From: Geomobilibacter sp964431365
GTDB lineage: Bacteria > Desulfobacterota > Desulfuromonadia > Geobacterales > DSM-12255
Direction: 5' to 3'
Length of the DNA: 64,000 nt
Assembly (NCBI GenBank): GCA_964431365.1
Contig: CAYSJJ010000002.1
Span: 1 to 64,000, forward strand
Every line of letters starts with the position of its first letter. The stretch's first letter is position 1. The translations under genes were made by a program, and so were the position numbers. This document shows, one piece after another, positions 24,585 to 33,867 of the stretch. The notes beneath the pieces were generated by a model that was given only the letters and a program-made list of their open reading frames with translations, did no database searches and had not been told where the DNA came from.

Positions 24585-26759
24585 ATGAGATCAGAGACCG
24601 GAGCGACCGATAGTCGGCGGCTGCCGCGCTACCGCCTGGCCGTTGTCAGTGCCTTTGTCGTGACCCTGCTGGTTTCGCTGGGGGCCATCTGGCTGCACAT
24701 GAACATCATCCGGCGGGACAACCAGGAAGAGGCCATCACACTGCTCGGCTATCAGTCCGGCGTCCTGAACCAGTACCTGGATGGTGCCCTTTCTGCCACC
24801 TACGCGCTGGCAGTGGTGCTGCGCGAAAATGATTATCGCGTCAATCCTCCCGCGTTCGAGCGGCTCGCCACCAACCTGCTCCGCTTCCATCCCGGGGCCA
24901 ACAGCCTGCAGTACGCCCCGGCCGGAGTGGTGCAGCACATCGTCCCGCTGGCAGGGAACGAAGGGGCCATCGGCCATAACCTGCTGGCAGATGCCAAACG
25001 GAACAAGAAGGCCCTGGAAGCGATCAGGACACGGCAGCTGACGCTGGACGGACCGTTCGATCTGGTCCAGGGGGGGGTGGGGCTGGTCGGCCGACTCCCC
25101 GTCTTCAGGACGGACCGCACCGCAGACGATGATTTCTGGGGCTTTGCCAGCGTTCTCATCCGCATGGCCGACCTGCTCAAGTCGGCAGAGATCGGGCGGC
25201 TGGAAAGACAGGGGTACGACTACCTCCTCTGGCGAGTCCACCCGGATACCGGCTTGCCGCAGATCATCGCCCGGAGCGGGCCGGAGCGGTTGTCGGATGC
25301 CATCAGCTACGATTTCGCCGTCTATAACGGCACCTGGCATCTGAGTGCCCAGCCCCGGGAGGGGTGGCTGGCCCGACATCACGGTCTGCTCTGGCTGGAG
25401 ATGGTGGTGGCGGCCTTTCTCTCGCTGCTGGTTGCCCGGCTGGTGCACCTCCTGCTGAAACAGCCGCTTCTGCTGCAACGGGAGGTGGAACTGCGCACCA
25501 GGGAGCTGCGCGAGAGCGAGGAGGCGCTCCGGCGCCACCAGGAGCATCTGGAGGAGCTGGTAGAGGCACGGACGGCAGAGGTGGCACGGACGGCCTCGCT
25601 TCTCAATGCCGCCATCGAGTCAACGGCCGACGGCATACTTGTGGTCGCTTCCGACCGGACCATCACGGTCTATAACCGCAAGCTCGCCAGGCTGCTCGGC
25701 GTTCCGGAAGAGCTCCTGGCGCGCTGTTCGTCCCCGGATCTCCTGAAGTTCATGGAGACCCAGGTGGAGGAGAGCGGAGAGTTCGTCCGCCGCATCGAAG
25801 CGCTCTACCGGGAGCCCAACCGGTCGGAACGGGATTCGTTCCGTTTCCGGGACGGTCGGATGTTCGAACGGTATTCCATACCCCAGCAGCTTGACGGGGA
25901 GATCATCGGCCGGGTCTGGAGCTTCAGGGACGTAACCGAGGAGAAGCTGGCGGAAAAGGCCCTGCTGGAAAAGGAGGAGCAGCTTGAGGAGAACAACCTG
26001 GAGCTGGAGGCGATCAACGACGAACTGGAGAGCACCATAGGTCGACTGGAGACCGCCACTCGTGAGCTGGAGTCGTTCACCTATGCCGTCTCCCACGACC
26101 TGCGGGCTCCGCTCAGGCATGTGGGAAGCTTTGCCCGCATTCTCATCGAAGAGAGCGCGGAGCGGCTCGACGAGGCCGGGCGGGGGTATCTCGACCGGAT
26201 CGTCAGGGGCGCGAACCGGATGCAGGAGATGATCGACTCCCTGCTTGCCCTTTCCAAGATCGACCAGAGCGAACTGGCCTTCCGGGAGGTGGACCTGAGC
26301 GACATGGTCCGGTCCATCGTTGACGAGCTCCGGGAGAGCCAGCCGGAACGGCGTGCGGAGTTCCTCGTTGCCGAAGGGGTGACCGCCATGGGGGATCCTT
26401 CCCTGCTCAAGGTCCTCCTGGAAAACCTGCTGGGCAATGCCTGGAAATACAGCAGCAAGTGCGAGGCGGCGCGGATCGAATTCGGCAGTTCGTCGGAGGG
26501 GGGGACGACGGTCTACTTTGTCCGGGACAACGGGGCCGGTTTCGACATGGCCTATGCGAACAAGCTCTTCGTCCCGTTCCAGCGTCTGCATCGCGACGAG
26601 GAGTTTGCCGGCACCGGCGTCGGCCTGGCCACGGTGCAGCGGATCATTCACCGCCACGGTGGGCGGATCTGGGTAGAGGCGGCACCCGGCCAGGGTGCGA
26701 CCTTCTCGTTCACCCTGACCGACGGGTGGCACGGCAGTCATGAACAGTCATTGAGGTGA
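24585..26759 (+). CDS. Membrane sensor histidine kinase with CHASE-like domain and PAS
   Basis: A 724-residue protein. TM1 lies at about residues 19-40 and TM2 at about 266-290 (LEMVVAAFLSLLVARLVHLLL). They bracket an about 225-residue periplasmic domain that looks like a CHASE sensor (NSLQYAPAG, LVQGGVGLVGRLPVF). Then come a coiled coil, a PAS domain (LLNAAIESTADGILVV), a second coiled coil, HisKA with His504 in VSHDLRAPLRHV, and HATPase_c (NLLGNAWKYSSK, GTGVGLATV). The ATG at 24585 follows GGGGAG; a TTG at 24561 would add eight residues. The stop lies 2 bp before the pdhA ATG, so sensor and PDH are cotranscribed. No cognate regulator is adjacent. Confidence 0.9.
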   Translation: MRSETGATDSRRLPRYRLAVVSAFVVTLLVSLGAIWLHMNIIRRDNQEEAITLLGYQSGVLNQYLDGALSATYALAVVLRENDYRVNPPAFERLATNLLRFHPGANSLQYAPAGVVQHIVPLAGNEGAIGHNLLADAKRNKKALEAIRTRQLTLDGPFDLVQGGVGLVGRLPVFRTDRTADDDFWGFASVLIRMADLLKSAEIGRLERQGYDYLLWRVHPDTGLPQIIARSGPERLSDAISYDFAVYNGTWHLSAQPREGWLARHHGLLWLEMVVAAFLSLLVARLVHLLLKQPLLLQREVELRTRELRESEEALRRHQEHLEELVEARTAEVARTASLLNAAIESTADGILVVASDRTITVYNRKLARLLGVPEELLARCSSPDLLKFMETQVEESGEFVRRIEALYREPNRSERDSFRFRDGRMFERYSIPQQLDGEIIGRVWSFRDVTEEKLAEKALLEKEEQLEENNLELEAINDELESTIGRLETATRELESFTYAVSHDLRAPLRHVGSFARILIEESAERLDEAGRGYLDRIVRGANRMQEMIDSLLALSKIDQSELAFREVDLSDMVRSIVDELRESQPERRAEFLVAEGVTAMGDPSLLKVLLENLLGNAWKYSSKCEAARIEFGSSSEGGTTVYFVRDNGAGFDMAYANKLFVPFQRLHRDEEFAGTGVGLATVQRIIHRHGGRIWVEAAPGQGATFSFTLTDGWHGSHEQSLR

Positions 26760-26761
26760 TC

Positions 26762-27739
26762 ATGGAGACGAGACTACGGGCGGTACTGCCCGATCAGGAA
26801 CTGGTAAAGCTTTACGGGGAGATGGTCCTCTGCCGGGAGTTCGAGGAGTCGTGCGCCGAGCAGTACACCAAGGGGAACATCACCGGGTTCCTCCATCTTT
26901 ACAGCGGCCAGGAGGCGGTGGCGGTGGGCGCTACGGCCGGGCTCCACAAGGACGACTACATCCTCTCCGCCTACCGAGAGCATGCCCAGGCCATCGTCCG
27001 CGGGGCAGACCCGAAGCGGGTGATGGCGGAGTTGTTCGGGAAGGCGACCGGGATCTGCAAGGGGAAGGGGGGCTCCATGCACCTCTTCGATCCGGCGCTC
27101 CGCTTCATGGGGGGGTATGCCATCGTGGGGGGCCAGCTTCCCATTGCCTGTGGACTGGCGTTCAGCGCCAAGTCCCGGGGCGATGACCACATCGCCGCCT
27201 GTTTCTTCGGCGACGGCGCCGTCAACCAGGGGACCTTTCACGAATCCCTCAACTGGGCGAGACTCTGGGAACTGCCGGTCCTGTTCGTCTGCGAGAACAA
27301 TTTCTACGGCATCGGCACCGAGGTGCACCGCTCGTCGGCGCTCCCCACGGTGCACAAGCGGACCTGCGGCTACGACATCCCGTCGGAGAAGGTGGACGGC
27401 ATGGACGTGATCGCCGTCTACAAGGCGATCAAGTACGCGGCGGAAAAGGTACGGGAAACGGGGCGCCCCTACTTCGTGGAGGCGATCACCTACCGGTTCC
27501 GGGGGCACTCCATGGCCGACCCGGCCAAGTACCGCTCCGCGGCGGAGCACGAGGTCTGGAAGTCCCGGGACCCGATCCCCAATTTTGCCCGCCGACTCGT
27601 GGAGGAAGGGATCGCAACCGAGGCGCAACTGGAGTCGATCCGGCAGATGGCCGTGGCAACGGTGCAGGAGGCGGTGCGGTTTGCCGAGGAGTCCCCCTGG
27701 CCGGAAGACGGGGCGGTGTGGGAGGATATCTATGTCTGA
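26762..27739 (+). CDS. pdhA: Pyruvate dehydrogenase E1 component, alpha subunit
   Basis: A 325-residue thiamine-diphosphate-binding alpha subunit. Features are SGQEAVAVGATAGL, YREHAQAI, the HLFD phosphate-binding region, the GDG...N diphosphate motif in FFGDGAVNQGTFHESLN, CENNFYGIGTE and YRFRGHSMADP. GAGGTGAT precedes the ATG at 26762. It overlaps pdhB by 8 bp. Substrate assignment to pyruvate is by similarity and cluster; acetoin or branched-chain dehydrogenases use similar subunits. Confidence 0.93.
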   Translation: METRLRAVLPDQELVKLYGEMVLCREFEESCAEQYTKGNITGFLHLYSGQEAVAVGATAGLHKDDYILSAYREHAQAIVRGADPKRVMAELFGKATGICKGKGGSMHLFDPALRFMGGYAIVGGQLPIACGLAFSAKSRGDDHIAACFFGDGAVNQGTFHESLNWARLWELPVLFVCENNFYGIGTEVHRSSALPTVHKRTCGYDIPSEKVDGMDVIAVYKAIKYAAEKVRETGRPYFVEAITYRFRGHSMADPAKYRSAAEHEVWKSRDPIPNFARRLVEEGIATEAQLESIRQMAVATVQEAVRFAEESPWPEDGAVWEDIYV

Positions 27740-28715
27740 CATGACCTATCGCGATGCCCTGAACCTTGCGCTGAAGGAGGAGATGCGCCGGGATCCTTCC
27801 GTCGTCACCTTTGGCGAGGACGTGGCGCTGTACGAGGGCTCATTCAAGGTGACCCGGGGGCTCCTGGCCGAGTTCGGCGAGGAACGGGTGAAAGACACCC
27901 CCATCTCGGAGAACACCATCGTCGGCGTGGCGGTCGGCGCCGCCATGGGGGGCTTGAGACCGGTGGCGGAGCTGATGACGGTCAACTTCGCGCTCCTGGC
28001 CATGGACCAGATCGTCGACCATATGGCCAAGATCCGCTACATGTTCGGCGGCCAGACCGTTCTCCCCATGGTGGTCAGGATGCCGGGCGGCGGCGGGAGC
28101 CAGCTGGGGGCCCAGCATTCCCAGTCGCTGGAGAGCTACTTCATGCACTGTCCCGGCCTGCGCGTCGCCTACCCGGCCTTCCCGGCCGATGCCAAAGGGC
28201 TCCTGAAGAGCGCCATCCGCGACAACAACCCGGTGATCTTCCTGGAGCACGAGCTTCTCTACAACAGTACGGGAGAGGTGCCGGACGACCCGGAATTCCT
28301 GGTGCCGTTCGGCCGGGCCAACATCGTGCGGGAGGGGAGCGACGTGACCATCGTGGCCTATGCCCGGATGACCATCCTGGCCCTGCAGGCGGCAACGGAA
28401 CTGGAGCAGGCCGGGGTGAGCTGCGAGGTGATCGACCTGCGGACCCTGAGCCCGCTGGACAGCGAGACCTTCATCGCCTCGGCGCGTAAGACCGGCCGGG
28501 CTGTGGTGGTGGAAGAGTGTTGGCGCACCGCCGGCCTGGGTGGAGATCTGGCCCACCGGATCCACGAGGCCTGTTTCGATACCCTGCTGGCGCCGGTGAA
28601 GCGGGTGGCGGGCCTGGACGTGCCGATGCCCTATTCGCGGAAAATCGAAAAGCTCTGCATCCCGCAGCAGGAGACGATCGTGGCGGCGGTGAAGGAGGTC
28701 CTGCATGGCAACTGA
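27732..28715 (+). CDS. pdhB: Pyruvate dehydrogenase E1 component, beta subunit
   Basis: A 327-residue transketolase-like beta subunit. Features are TYRDALNLALKEEMRRD, the catalytic FGEDVALYEGSFKVTRGL, DTPISENTIVGVAVGAA, QHSQSLESYFMHCPGLRV and HELLYNSTGEVP, ending VPMPYSRKIEKLCIPQQ. GGAGG lies upstream of the ATG at 27732 within the pdhA coding end. It overlaps pdhC by 11 bp. Confidence 0.94.
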   Translation: MSDMTYRDALNLALKEEMRRDPSVVTFGEDVALYEGSFKVTRGLLAEFGEERVKDTPISENTIVGVAVGAAMGGLRPVAELMTVNFALLAMDQIVDHMAKIRYMFGGQTVLPMVVRMPGGGGSQLGAQHSQSLESYFMHCPGLRVAYPAFPADAKGLLKSAIRDNNPVIFLEHELLYNSTGEVPDDPEFLVPFGRANIVREGSDVTIVAYARMTILALQAATELEQAGVSCEVIDLRTLSPLDSETFIASARKTGRAVVVEECWRTAGLGGDLAHRIHEACFDTLLAPVKRVAGLDVPMPYSRKIEKLCIPQQETIVAAVKEVLHGN

Positions 28716-29985
28716 TATCGTCATGCCGAAGCTGTCCGACACCATGACCGAGGGGCGGCTGGGCGCCTGGAGGAAGAGCGTCGGCGAGGCAATCCAGCGG
28801 GGGGACGTGATCGCGGAGGTGGAGACCGACAAGGCGGTGATGGACCTGGAGGCGTTCGCCAGCGGCGTCCTGCTGGAGCAGCGGGTCGCGGCCGGCGCGA
28901 TGGTGCCGGTCGGAACGGTCATCGGACTGATCGGAGCGCCGGATGAACTCGTGGCGGAGAAAACGCCGCCGGCTCCGCAGCCGCCGGTTGCCCAGGTGGG
29001 GGTCGGTCCGGAGAGGGTGATCGAGGAGCCTGCGCCCTCCTTCCCCGGGGAGGCGCCGGTGGAGCAGCATGGGGAACAGGCGGCGCCGGTGGTGCGCCGC
29101 AAGGCGCGTGAAATGGGGATCGACCTGGCGCTGGTCGAGGGGAGCGGCCCGGGCGGCCGGGTTCTCCTGGAAGACCTGGAACGGTTCTCCGGGGTCAGCC
29201 TGGCCACGGCTCCGCCGCCCGAGGAGCCCGCTCCGGTGACAGCCGTCGCCGCTGCCGAGCCTGTCGAGGCTGGAGAGCCGGCCGGCCAGCTCTTCCGGGG
29301 GGCACCGCAAACCTCTTCCGAGGTCCCGTTCACCAGGATGCGGGCCGCCATCGCTCGGACCGTGGAGCAGTCGTGGCGGACCATCCCCCATTTCTACGTG
29401 ACCATGGACGTCTCCATGGATGCCGCGGTGGAAGTGCGGCGCGAACTGAAACTGAGCGGCACGCCGGTCAGCGTGAACGACATCGTGCTGAAAGCCACTG
29501 CCCTGGCCCTGCAGAAGTTCCCCCGGATGAACGCCACGTTCGGCGGCGACCGGATACTGGTGAGCGAAGAGATCAATATCGGGGTGGCGGTCAGCCTTCC
29601 CGACGGGCTGCTGGTGCCGGTGCTGCGGGGGTGCCAGGGGCTGTCGCTCAAGGAGATCGCCGCCCGGAGCCGCCCGCTGTTCGAGCGGGCCCGGGGCGGC
29701 CGGCTGAGTGAAGCGGAGCTGGCCGGCGGCACCTTTTCGGTCTCCAACCTGGGTATCTTCGGCGTGGATGCGTTCGCAGCCGTGATCATGCCCCCCCAGA
29801 CGGCGATCCTGGCCGTCGGGGGGGTGCTGGACACGGTGGTGGCCCGGCACGGGCAGGCGGTGGTGGGGAAGGTGATGAGGCTGACCGTCTCTGCCGACCA
29901 CCGGGCACTGGATGGCGCCTACGTGGCAGGATTCCTGCGCGAGCTGAAAAATCACCTGGAGACCCCGGTGAAGTTGCTGGTGTGA
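28705..29985 (+). CDS. pdhC: Pyruvate dehydrogenase E2, dihydrolipoamide acetyltransferase
   Basis: A 426-residue single-lipoyl E2. The lipoyl domain (1-78) has the lipoyl lysine in VETDKAVMDLE. An Ala/Pro/Glu linker follows, then a peripheral-subunit-binding domain at about 130-165 (VVRRKAREMGIDLALVEGSG) and the catalytic domain with FTRMRAAIARTVEQ and the active-site histidine in SADHRALDGAYV. Unlike sucB, this E2 is intact, including the RRKA motif where sucB has its stop. It could in principle cross-serve binding of E3. It is the last gene of the PDH set. Confidence 0.95.
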   Translation: MATDIVMPKLSDTMTEGRLGAWRKSVGEAIQRGDVIAEVETDKAVMDLEAFASGVLLEQRVAAGAMVPVGTVIGLIGAPDELVAEKTPPAPQPPVAQVGVGPERVIEEPAPSFPGEAPVEQHGEQAAPVVRRKAREMGIDLALVEGSGPGGRVLLEDLERFSGVSLATAPPPEEPAPVTAVAAAEPVEAGEPAGQLFRGAPQTSSEVPFTRMRAAIARTVEQSWRTIPHFYVTMDVSMDAAVEVRRELKLSGTPVSVNDIVLKATALALQKFPRMNATFGGDRILVSEEINIGVAVSLPDGLLVPVLRGCQGLSLKEIAARSRPLFERARGGRLSEAELAGGTFSVSNLGIFGVDAFAAVIMPPQTAILAVGGVLDTVVARHGQAVVGKVMRLTVSADHRALDGAYVAGFLRELKNHLETPVKLLV

Positions 29986-30048
29986 TGTTGGAGCCGGGCA
30001 TCCCGCTCCGCTCGGAGTGACAGTAGAGATCAACTTTCAGGAGGTACC

Positions 30049-32496
30049 GTGTCAGTCATCGAGAAACAGAAACTAGCCGTTGAGAAGCTTCGCTGGGAGT
30101 GCGACGAGAACCTCTTTCCCTTCGAGACGACCGCCGATATCCCGGAACTGGAAGGGAGCATCGGCCAGGAGCGGGCGCTCCGGTCCATCGATTTCGGCCT
30201 CGGGATGCAGGAGAGCGGTTTCAACCTCTTCCTCTCCGGGCAGGCCGGGACCGGCCGGAACTCCACGATCAAGAACATCCTGAAGAAGCGTGCCAAGAGC
30301 GAGCCGACCCCGCCGGACCTCTGTTACGTCTACAATTTCAAGCTGCCGGACAACCCAATCTGTCTCCCCCTGACGGCCGGTATGGGGCCCCAGTTCGTTG
30401 CCGACATGAAGGAGATGGTGGAGGGGATCAAGATCAATATCCCCAAGGCCCTGGACAGCAAGGACTACGAAACCGGCAAGTCGGCGGTGGTGGAGGAGTA
30501 CCAGGAAAAGAACGGCGAGCTGTTCAGCGCCCTGGAGAAGGAGGCCGAGGAGCGGGGCTTCGCACTGCAGCGTACCGTTTCGGGGCTGGTCATGGTGCCG
30601 CAGAAGGAGGGGCGGAACTATACCCAGGAGGAGTATGAAGCCCTCCCCAAGGAGGAGCGGGACAAGCTGGACGAGAGCGGCAGTTTCCTCACCGAGCGGC
30701 TGAACGATGTCCTGCGCCAGGTGCGGGAGAACGAAAAGGCGACCAGGGATGCGCTGGCCCAGTTGGACCGGAATGTGGGTCTGTCCGCGGTTGGGCACCA
30801 CATCGACCCGCTCAAGGAGAAATACGTCGACTTTCCCAAGGTGGTCGCCTATCTGGAATCGGTCCAGGAGGATATCCTCAACAACCTGGACGACTTCAAG
30901 CCCCAGGGGCCCCAACCGCAGATCGCCGGCATCCGTATCCCCCGCCAGGAGCCTTCCTTCGAGCGGTACGAGGTGAACCTCTTCATCGACAACCACGAGA
31001 CGGAAGGGGCGCCGGTGGTCTTCGAGCAGAACCCCACCTACACCAACCTCTTCGGCAGGATCGAGAGCATCTGGCAGATGGGAGGGGTCGCCACCACCAA
31101 CTTCACCCTCATCAAGCCGGGCGCCATCCATCGCGCCAATGGCGGCTATCTCATCGTGGACGCCCGGGAGGTGCTGATCAACCCCTTTGCCTGGGACGCC
31201 CTGAAGCGCTGCATCCGGAGCGGCGAGATCAAGATCGAGGATGCGCTGGAACAGTACCGCTTCATGACCTTCGTGTCGCTGAAGCCGGAGCCGGTGCCGC
31301 TCCAGGCCAAGGTCATCATGATCGGCTCCCCGTGGATATACTACCTCCTCTATTACCTGGAGCCGGATTACCGGAAGTTCTTCAAGGTGCGGGCCGATTT
31401 CGACAGCCGGATCAGCAGGACCCCGGAGATCATGCAGGATTACGCCCTGTTCGTCGCCACCCACTGCCGGAACGAGGGACTGCTCCCCTTCAACCGGAGC
31501 GGGGTGGCAGGGCTGTTGGAGTATGCGTCCCGGATCGTGGAAGACCAGCAGAAGCTCTCCTCCCAGTTCATGGAGATTGCCGACCTGATCAGGGAGGCCA
31601 GTTACTGGGCCGGCAAGGAGGGGGCCGCGGTGGTCACGCGTGAGTTCGTGAAGCGGGCCATCGAGGAGAAGATCTACCGGAGCAACCTGATCGAAGAGCG
31701 GATGCAAGAGCTCTTCGAAGACGGCACCATCATGGTGGATGTGGAAGGGGCCGTGGTGGGGCAGATCAACGGCCTCTCGGTCATTACCCTGGGCGACTAC
31801 ATGTTCGGCCGTCCGTCGCGCCTGACGGCCCGGGTCTACCTGGGGCGGGCCGGCATGGTCAACATCGAGCGGGAGGTGAAACTCTCCGGGCCGATCCACG
31901 ACAAGGGGGTCCTGATCCTGACCGGCTACCTGGGCGGCAAGTTCGCTTACGACAAGCCGCTCTCCTTCTCCGCCTCGCTCTGTTTCGAGCAGAATTACGA
32001 AGGGGTGGAAGGGGACAGCGCCTCCTCCACCGAGCTCTACTCACTCCTCTCCGCCCTCTCCGGAGTCCCCATCAGGCAGGGGATAGCCGTCACCGGTAGC
32101 GTCAACCAACTGGGGAGGGTGCAGCCGATCGGCGGGGTGAACTACAAGATCGAAGGATTCTACGCGGTCTGCAAGGCCAAGGGGCTGACCGGCGACCAGG
32201 GGGTGATGATCCCGAAGAGCAACGAGCGGCACCTGATGCTCTCCGACGAGGTGGTGACCGCGGTGCGGGAGGGGCGCTTCCATATCTGGAGCGTGGCCAC
32301 CATTGACGAGGGGATCGAGATCCTGACCGGGATGCCGGCCGGCGAACGCACGGAGGATGGCAGCTGGCCGGAGAATACGGTGAACGGCCTGGTGGACCGG
32401 CGTCTCAGGGAGATGCTGAAGCAGATGAAGAAGTTCGGTGCCAGCGAAAAAGACGAGAGACGGAAGAAGGTGAAGGAGGGGGAGGGGGCGGAGTAA
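30049..32496 (+). CDS. Lon-family (S16) ATP-dependent protease with AAA_32-type ATPase
   Basis: An 815-residue protein of the Lon-like AAA_32 branch, not classical LonA. The P-loop at about residues 63-73 reads GQAGTGRNST, with Arg where Lys is usual, as I recall for this branch. An inserted helical region (about 130-290) precedes the second ATPase part (ANGGYLIVDAREVL). The proteolytic domain has the Ser657 (GDSASS)/Lys700 (NYKIEG) dyad plus GSVNQLGRVQPIGG. Cytoplasmic; substrates unknown. The start is GTG following AGGAGG. It is downstream of pdhC by 63 bp and may be read from the same transcript. Confidence 0.92.
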   Translation: MSVIEKQKLAVEKLRWECDENLFPFETTADIPELEGSIGQERALRSIDFGLGMQESGFNLFLSGQAGTGRNSTIKNILKKRAKSEPTPPDLCYVYNFKLPDNPICLPLTAGMGPQFVADMKEMVEGIKINIPKALDSKDYETGKSAVVEEYQEKNGELFSALEKEAEERGFALQRTVSGLVMVPQKEGRNYTQEEYEALPKEERDKLDESGSFLTERLNDVLRQVRENEKATRDALAQLDRNVGLSAVGHHIDPLKEKYVDFPKVVAYLESVQEDILNNLDDFKPQGPQPQIAGIRIPRQEPSFERYEVNLFIDNHETEGAPVVFEQNPTYTNLFGRIESIWQMGGVATTNFTLIKPGAIHRANGGYLIVDAREVLINPFAWDALKRCIRSGEIKIEDALEQYRFMTFVSLKPEPVPLQAKVIMIGSPWIYYLLYYLEPDYRKFFKVRADFDSRISRTPEIMQDYALFVATHCRNEGLLPFNRSGVAGLLEYASRIVEDQQKLSSQFMEIADLIREASYWAGKEGAAVVTREFVKRAIEEKIYRSNLIEERMQELFEDGTIMVDVEGAVVGQINGLSVITLGDYMFGRPSRLTARVYLGRAGMVNIEREVKLSGPIHDKGVLILTGYLGGKFAYDKPLSFSASLCFEQNYEGVEGDSASSTELYSLLSALSGVPIRQGIAVTGSVNQLGRVQPIGGVNYKIEGFYAVCKAKGLTGDQGVMIPKSNERHLMLSDEVVTAVREGRFHIWSVATIDEGIEILTGMPAGERTEDGSWPENTVNGLVDRRLREMLKQMKKFGASEKDERRKKVKEGEGAE

Positions 32497-32556
32497 GTGC
32501 GTGGCAGATGCCCCATCCGCCACGGGCTGATTGGTTGGTAGGCTGTTGAAAGACCC

Positions 32557-32696
32557 AGGTTGTTCAAAAATAGTCAGATCGTTGCACCCGCAGAAAGCCC
32601 CGCGGAGGCGTAGCAGCGCTACGCCGCAGGCCGAAGTCACAAGGTGGCTTTCGAGGACGGCGGCGAGATNNNNNNNNNNCTGTTTTTCAACAACCT
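32557..32696. repeat. Dispersed palindromic element, copy 3 (inverted, longer, contains gap)
   Basis: Reverse-complement orientation relative to the copies at 1629 and 3885. It keeps the end sequences (AGGTTGTTCAAAAATAG on the left, CTGTTTTTCAACAACCT on the right) and the hairpin core GCGTAGC-AGC-GCTACGC. It has an extra about 11 bp next to the core. The right arm is broken by ten Ns, so its true length is unknown. It lies between the Lon-family gene and mltG. Confidence 0.85.
32670..32679. other. Assembly gap (ten Ns)
   Basis: A run of exactly ten undetermined bases within repeat copy 3. Its position in a multicopy palindrome suggests the assembler or scaffolder failed on the repeat. Confidence 0.99.
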
Positions 32697-32769
32697 GTCA
32701 GAGTTCTGACTTGACAGGAGGTGACGTATCCCCTAGAAGATGGATACGCGTTAACCCCAGCAGCGCCCC

Positions 32770-33867
32770 ATGAACATGACCTCTCTTCTGCCAGACAAAC
32801 TGAAACAGCTGCTTCGCCGGCCAGGGACCGCGCTGGCCGTTGCCGCCGCCCTGCTGGCGGTCGTCGCTACAAGCGCCGCTCTCTTCCTCCTGACCCCGCC
32901 CGGCAGCGGCGACAAGGTCATGCTGGCCGATTTCGTCAAAGGTAGCTCCCTCCGGCGGTTCGCCGAGAGCCTGGAAAAGGGTGGGGTAATCCGCAGCCCC
33001 CGCCTGTTCGTTCTGTATGCCCGGCTCCGGGGTGATGACAACCGTCTCCAGGCAGGCACCTACCGGTTCACCGACGCCTTGTCCCCGGCCGAGATCCTCA
33101 GGGCGATGACCCATGGCGAGGTGTACGAGCAACGCTTTGCCGTGCCCGAAGGGTACTCGGTCTACCAGGTCGCGGAACTCCTGGAGGGGCGCAAGCTCTT
33201 TCCCAAGGAGCGGTTCCTGGCCGCCTGCTTCGACGAAAAGCTCCTGGCGAGCCTGAAGCTGCCGGGAGAGAGCGTGGAGGGGTATCTCTTTCCGAGCACC
33301 TACGGCATCCGTCCCGGCATGGACGAGGCTGCAACCATCCGGATGATGGTGGAGACGTTCAACCGGAACGTCGGCGGGCTGTTCCCCTCTGGCGGCCCAG
33401 TGCGAGGGCTTTCCCGCCACCAGGTGGTGACGCTCGCCTCCATGGTGGAGAAGGAGGCGGTGGTGGCGAAGGAGCAGCCGCTCATCGCCTCGGTCTTCCT
33501 TAATCGCCTCAGGAAGGGGATGCCGCTACAGAGCGATCCGACGTCGGTCTACGGTGTGCGGGCCTTTGCCGGCAAGATACGGAAGGCCGACATCCAGCGG
33601 GACAACCCGTACAATACCTATCGAATCAAGGGGCTGCCACCCGGGCCCATCGGCAACCCGGGGAACGGCGCCATCGATGCGGTGTTGAAGCCGGCCACCT
33701 CCCCCTATCTCTACTTTGTTGCCAAGAACGACGGCACCCACTATTTTTCCACCTCCCTCGAGGAACACAACCGGGCGGTCCGCACGTACCTGAAGGGGAA
33801 TCAGCATCAGCAGCCGGTCACCGAGATCCGCAATGACAAGCCGCATATTGCTGGCAGAAGACAATGA
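32770..33867 (+). CDS. mltG: Endolytic transglycosylase MltG (YceG-like)
   Basis: A 365-residue inner-membrane protein that cleaves nascent peptidoglycan strands. A single TM segment lies at about residues 20-42, followed by a LysM-like region (VPEGYSVYQVAELL). The YceG domain has LASMVEKEA with catalytic Glu227, IASVFLNRL, MPLQSDPTSVYG and NPYNTYRIKGLPPGPIGNPG. No good ribosome binding site precedes ATG 32770. An AGGAGGTGA lies 47 bp upstream and is followed by a hairpin and a five-codon mini frame (32740-32754). Stops prevent an upstream extension in frame. It overlaps the next gene by 35 bp. Confidence 0.93.
   Translation: MNMTSLLPDKLKQLLRRPGTALAVAAALLAVVATSAALFLLTPPGSGDKVMLADFVKGSSLRRFAESLEKGGVIRSPRLFVLYARLRGDDNRLQAGTYRFTDALSPAEILRAMTHGEVYEQRFAVPEGYSVYQVAELLEGRKLFPKERFLAACFDEKLLASLKLPGESVEGYLFPSTYGIRPGMDEAATIRMMVETFNRNVGGLFPSGGPVRGLSRHQVVTLASMVEKEAVVAKEQPLIASVFLNRLRKGMPLQSDPTSVYGVRAFAGKIRKADIQRDNPYNTYRIKGLPPGPIGNPGNGAIDAVLKPATSPYLYFVAKNDGTHYFSTSLEEHNRAVRTYLKGNQHQQPVTEIRNDKPHIAGRRQ

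Noticed and set aside
32721..32945. Plus-strand frame starting GTG right at an AGGAGGTGA sequence before mltG
   Set aside because: Its protein becomes Arg/Pro-rich nonsense when overlapping mltG in another frame; only the ribosome binding site is interesting.
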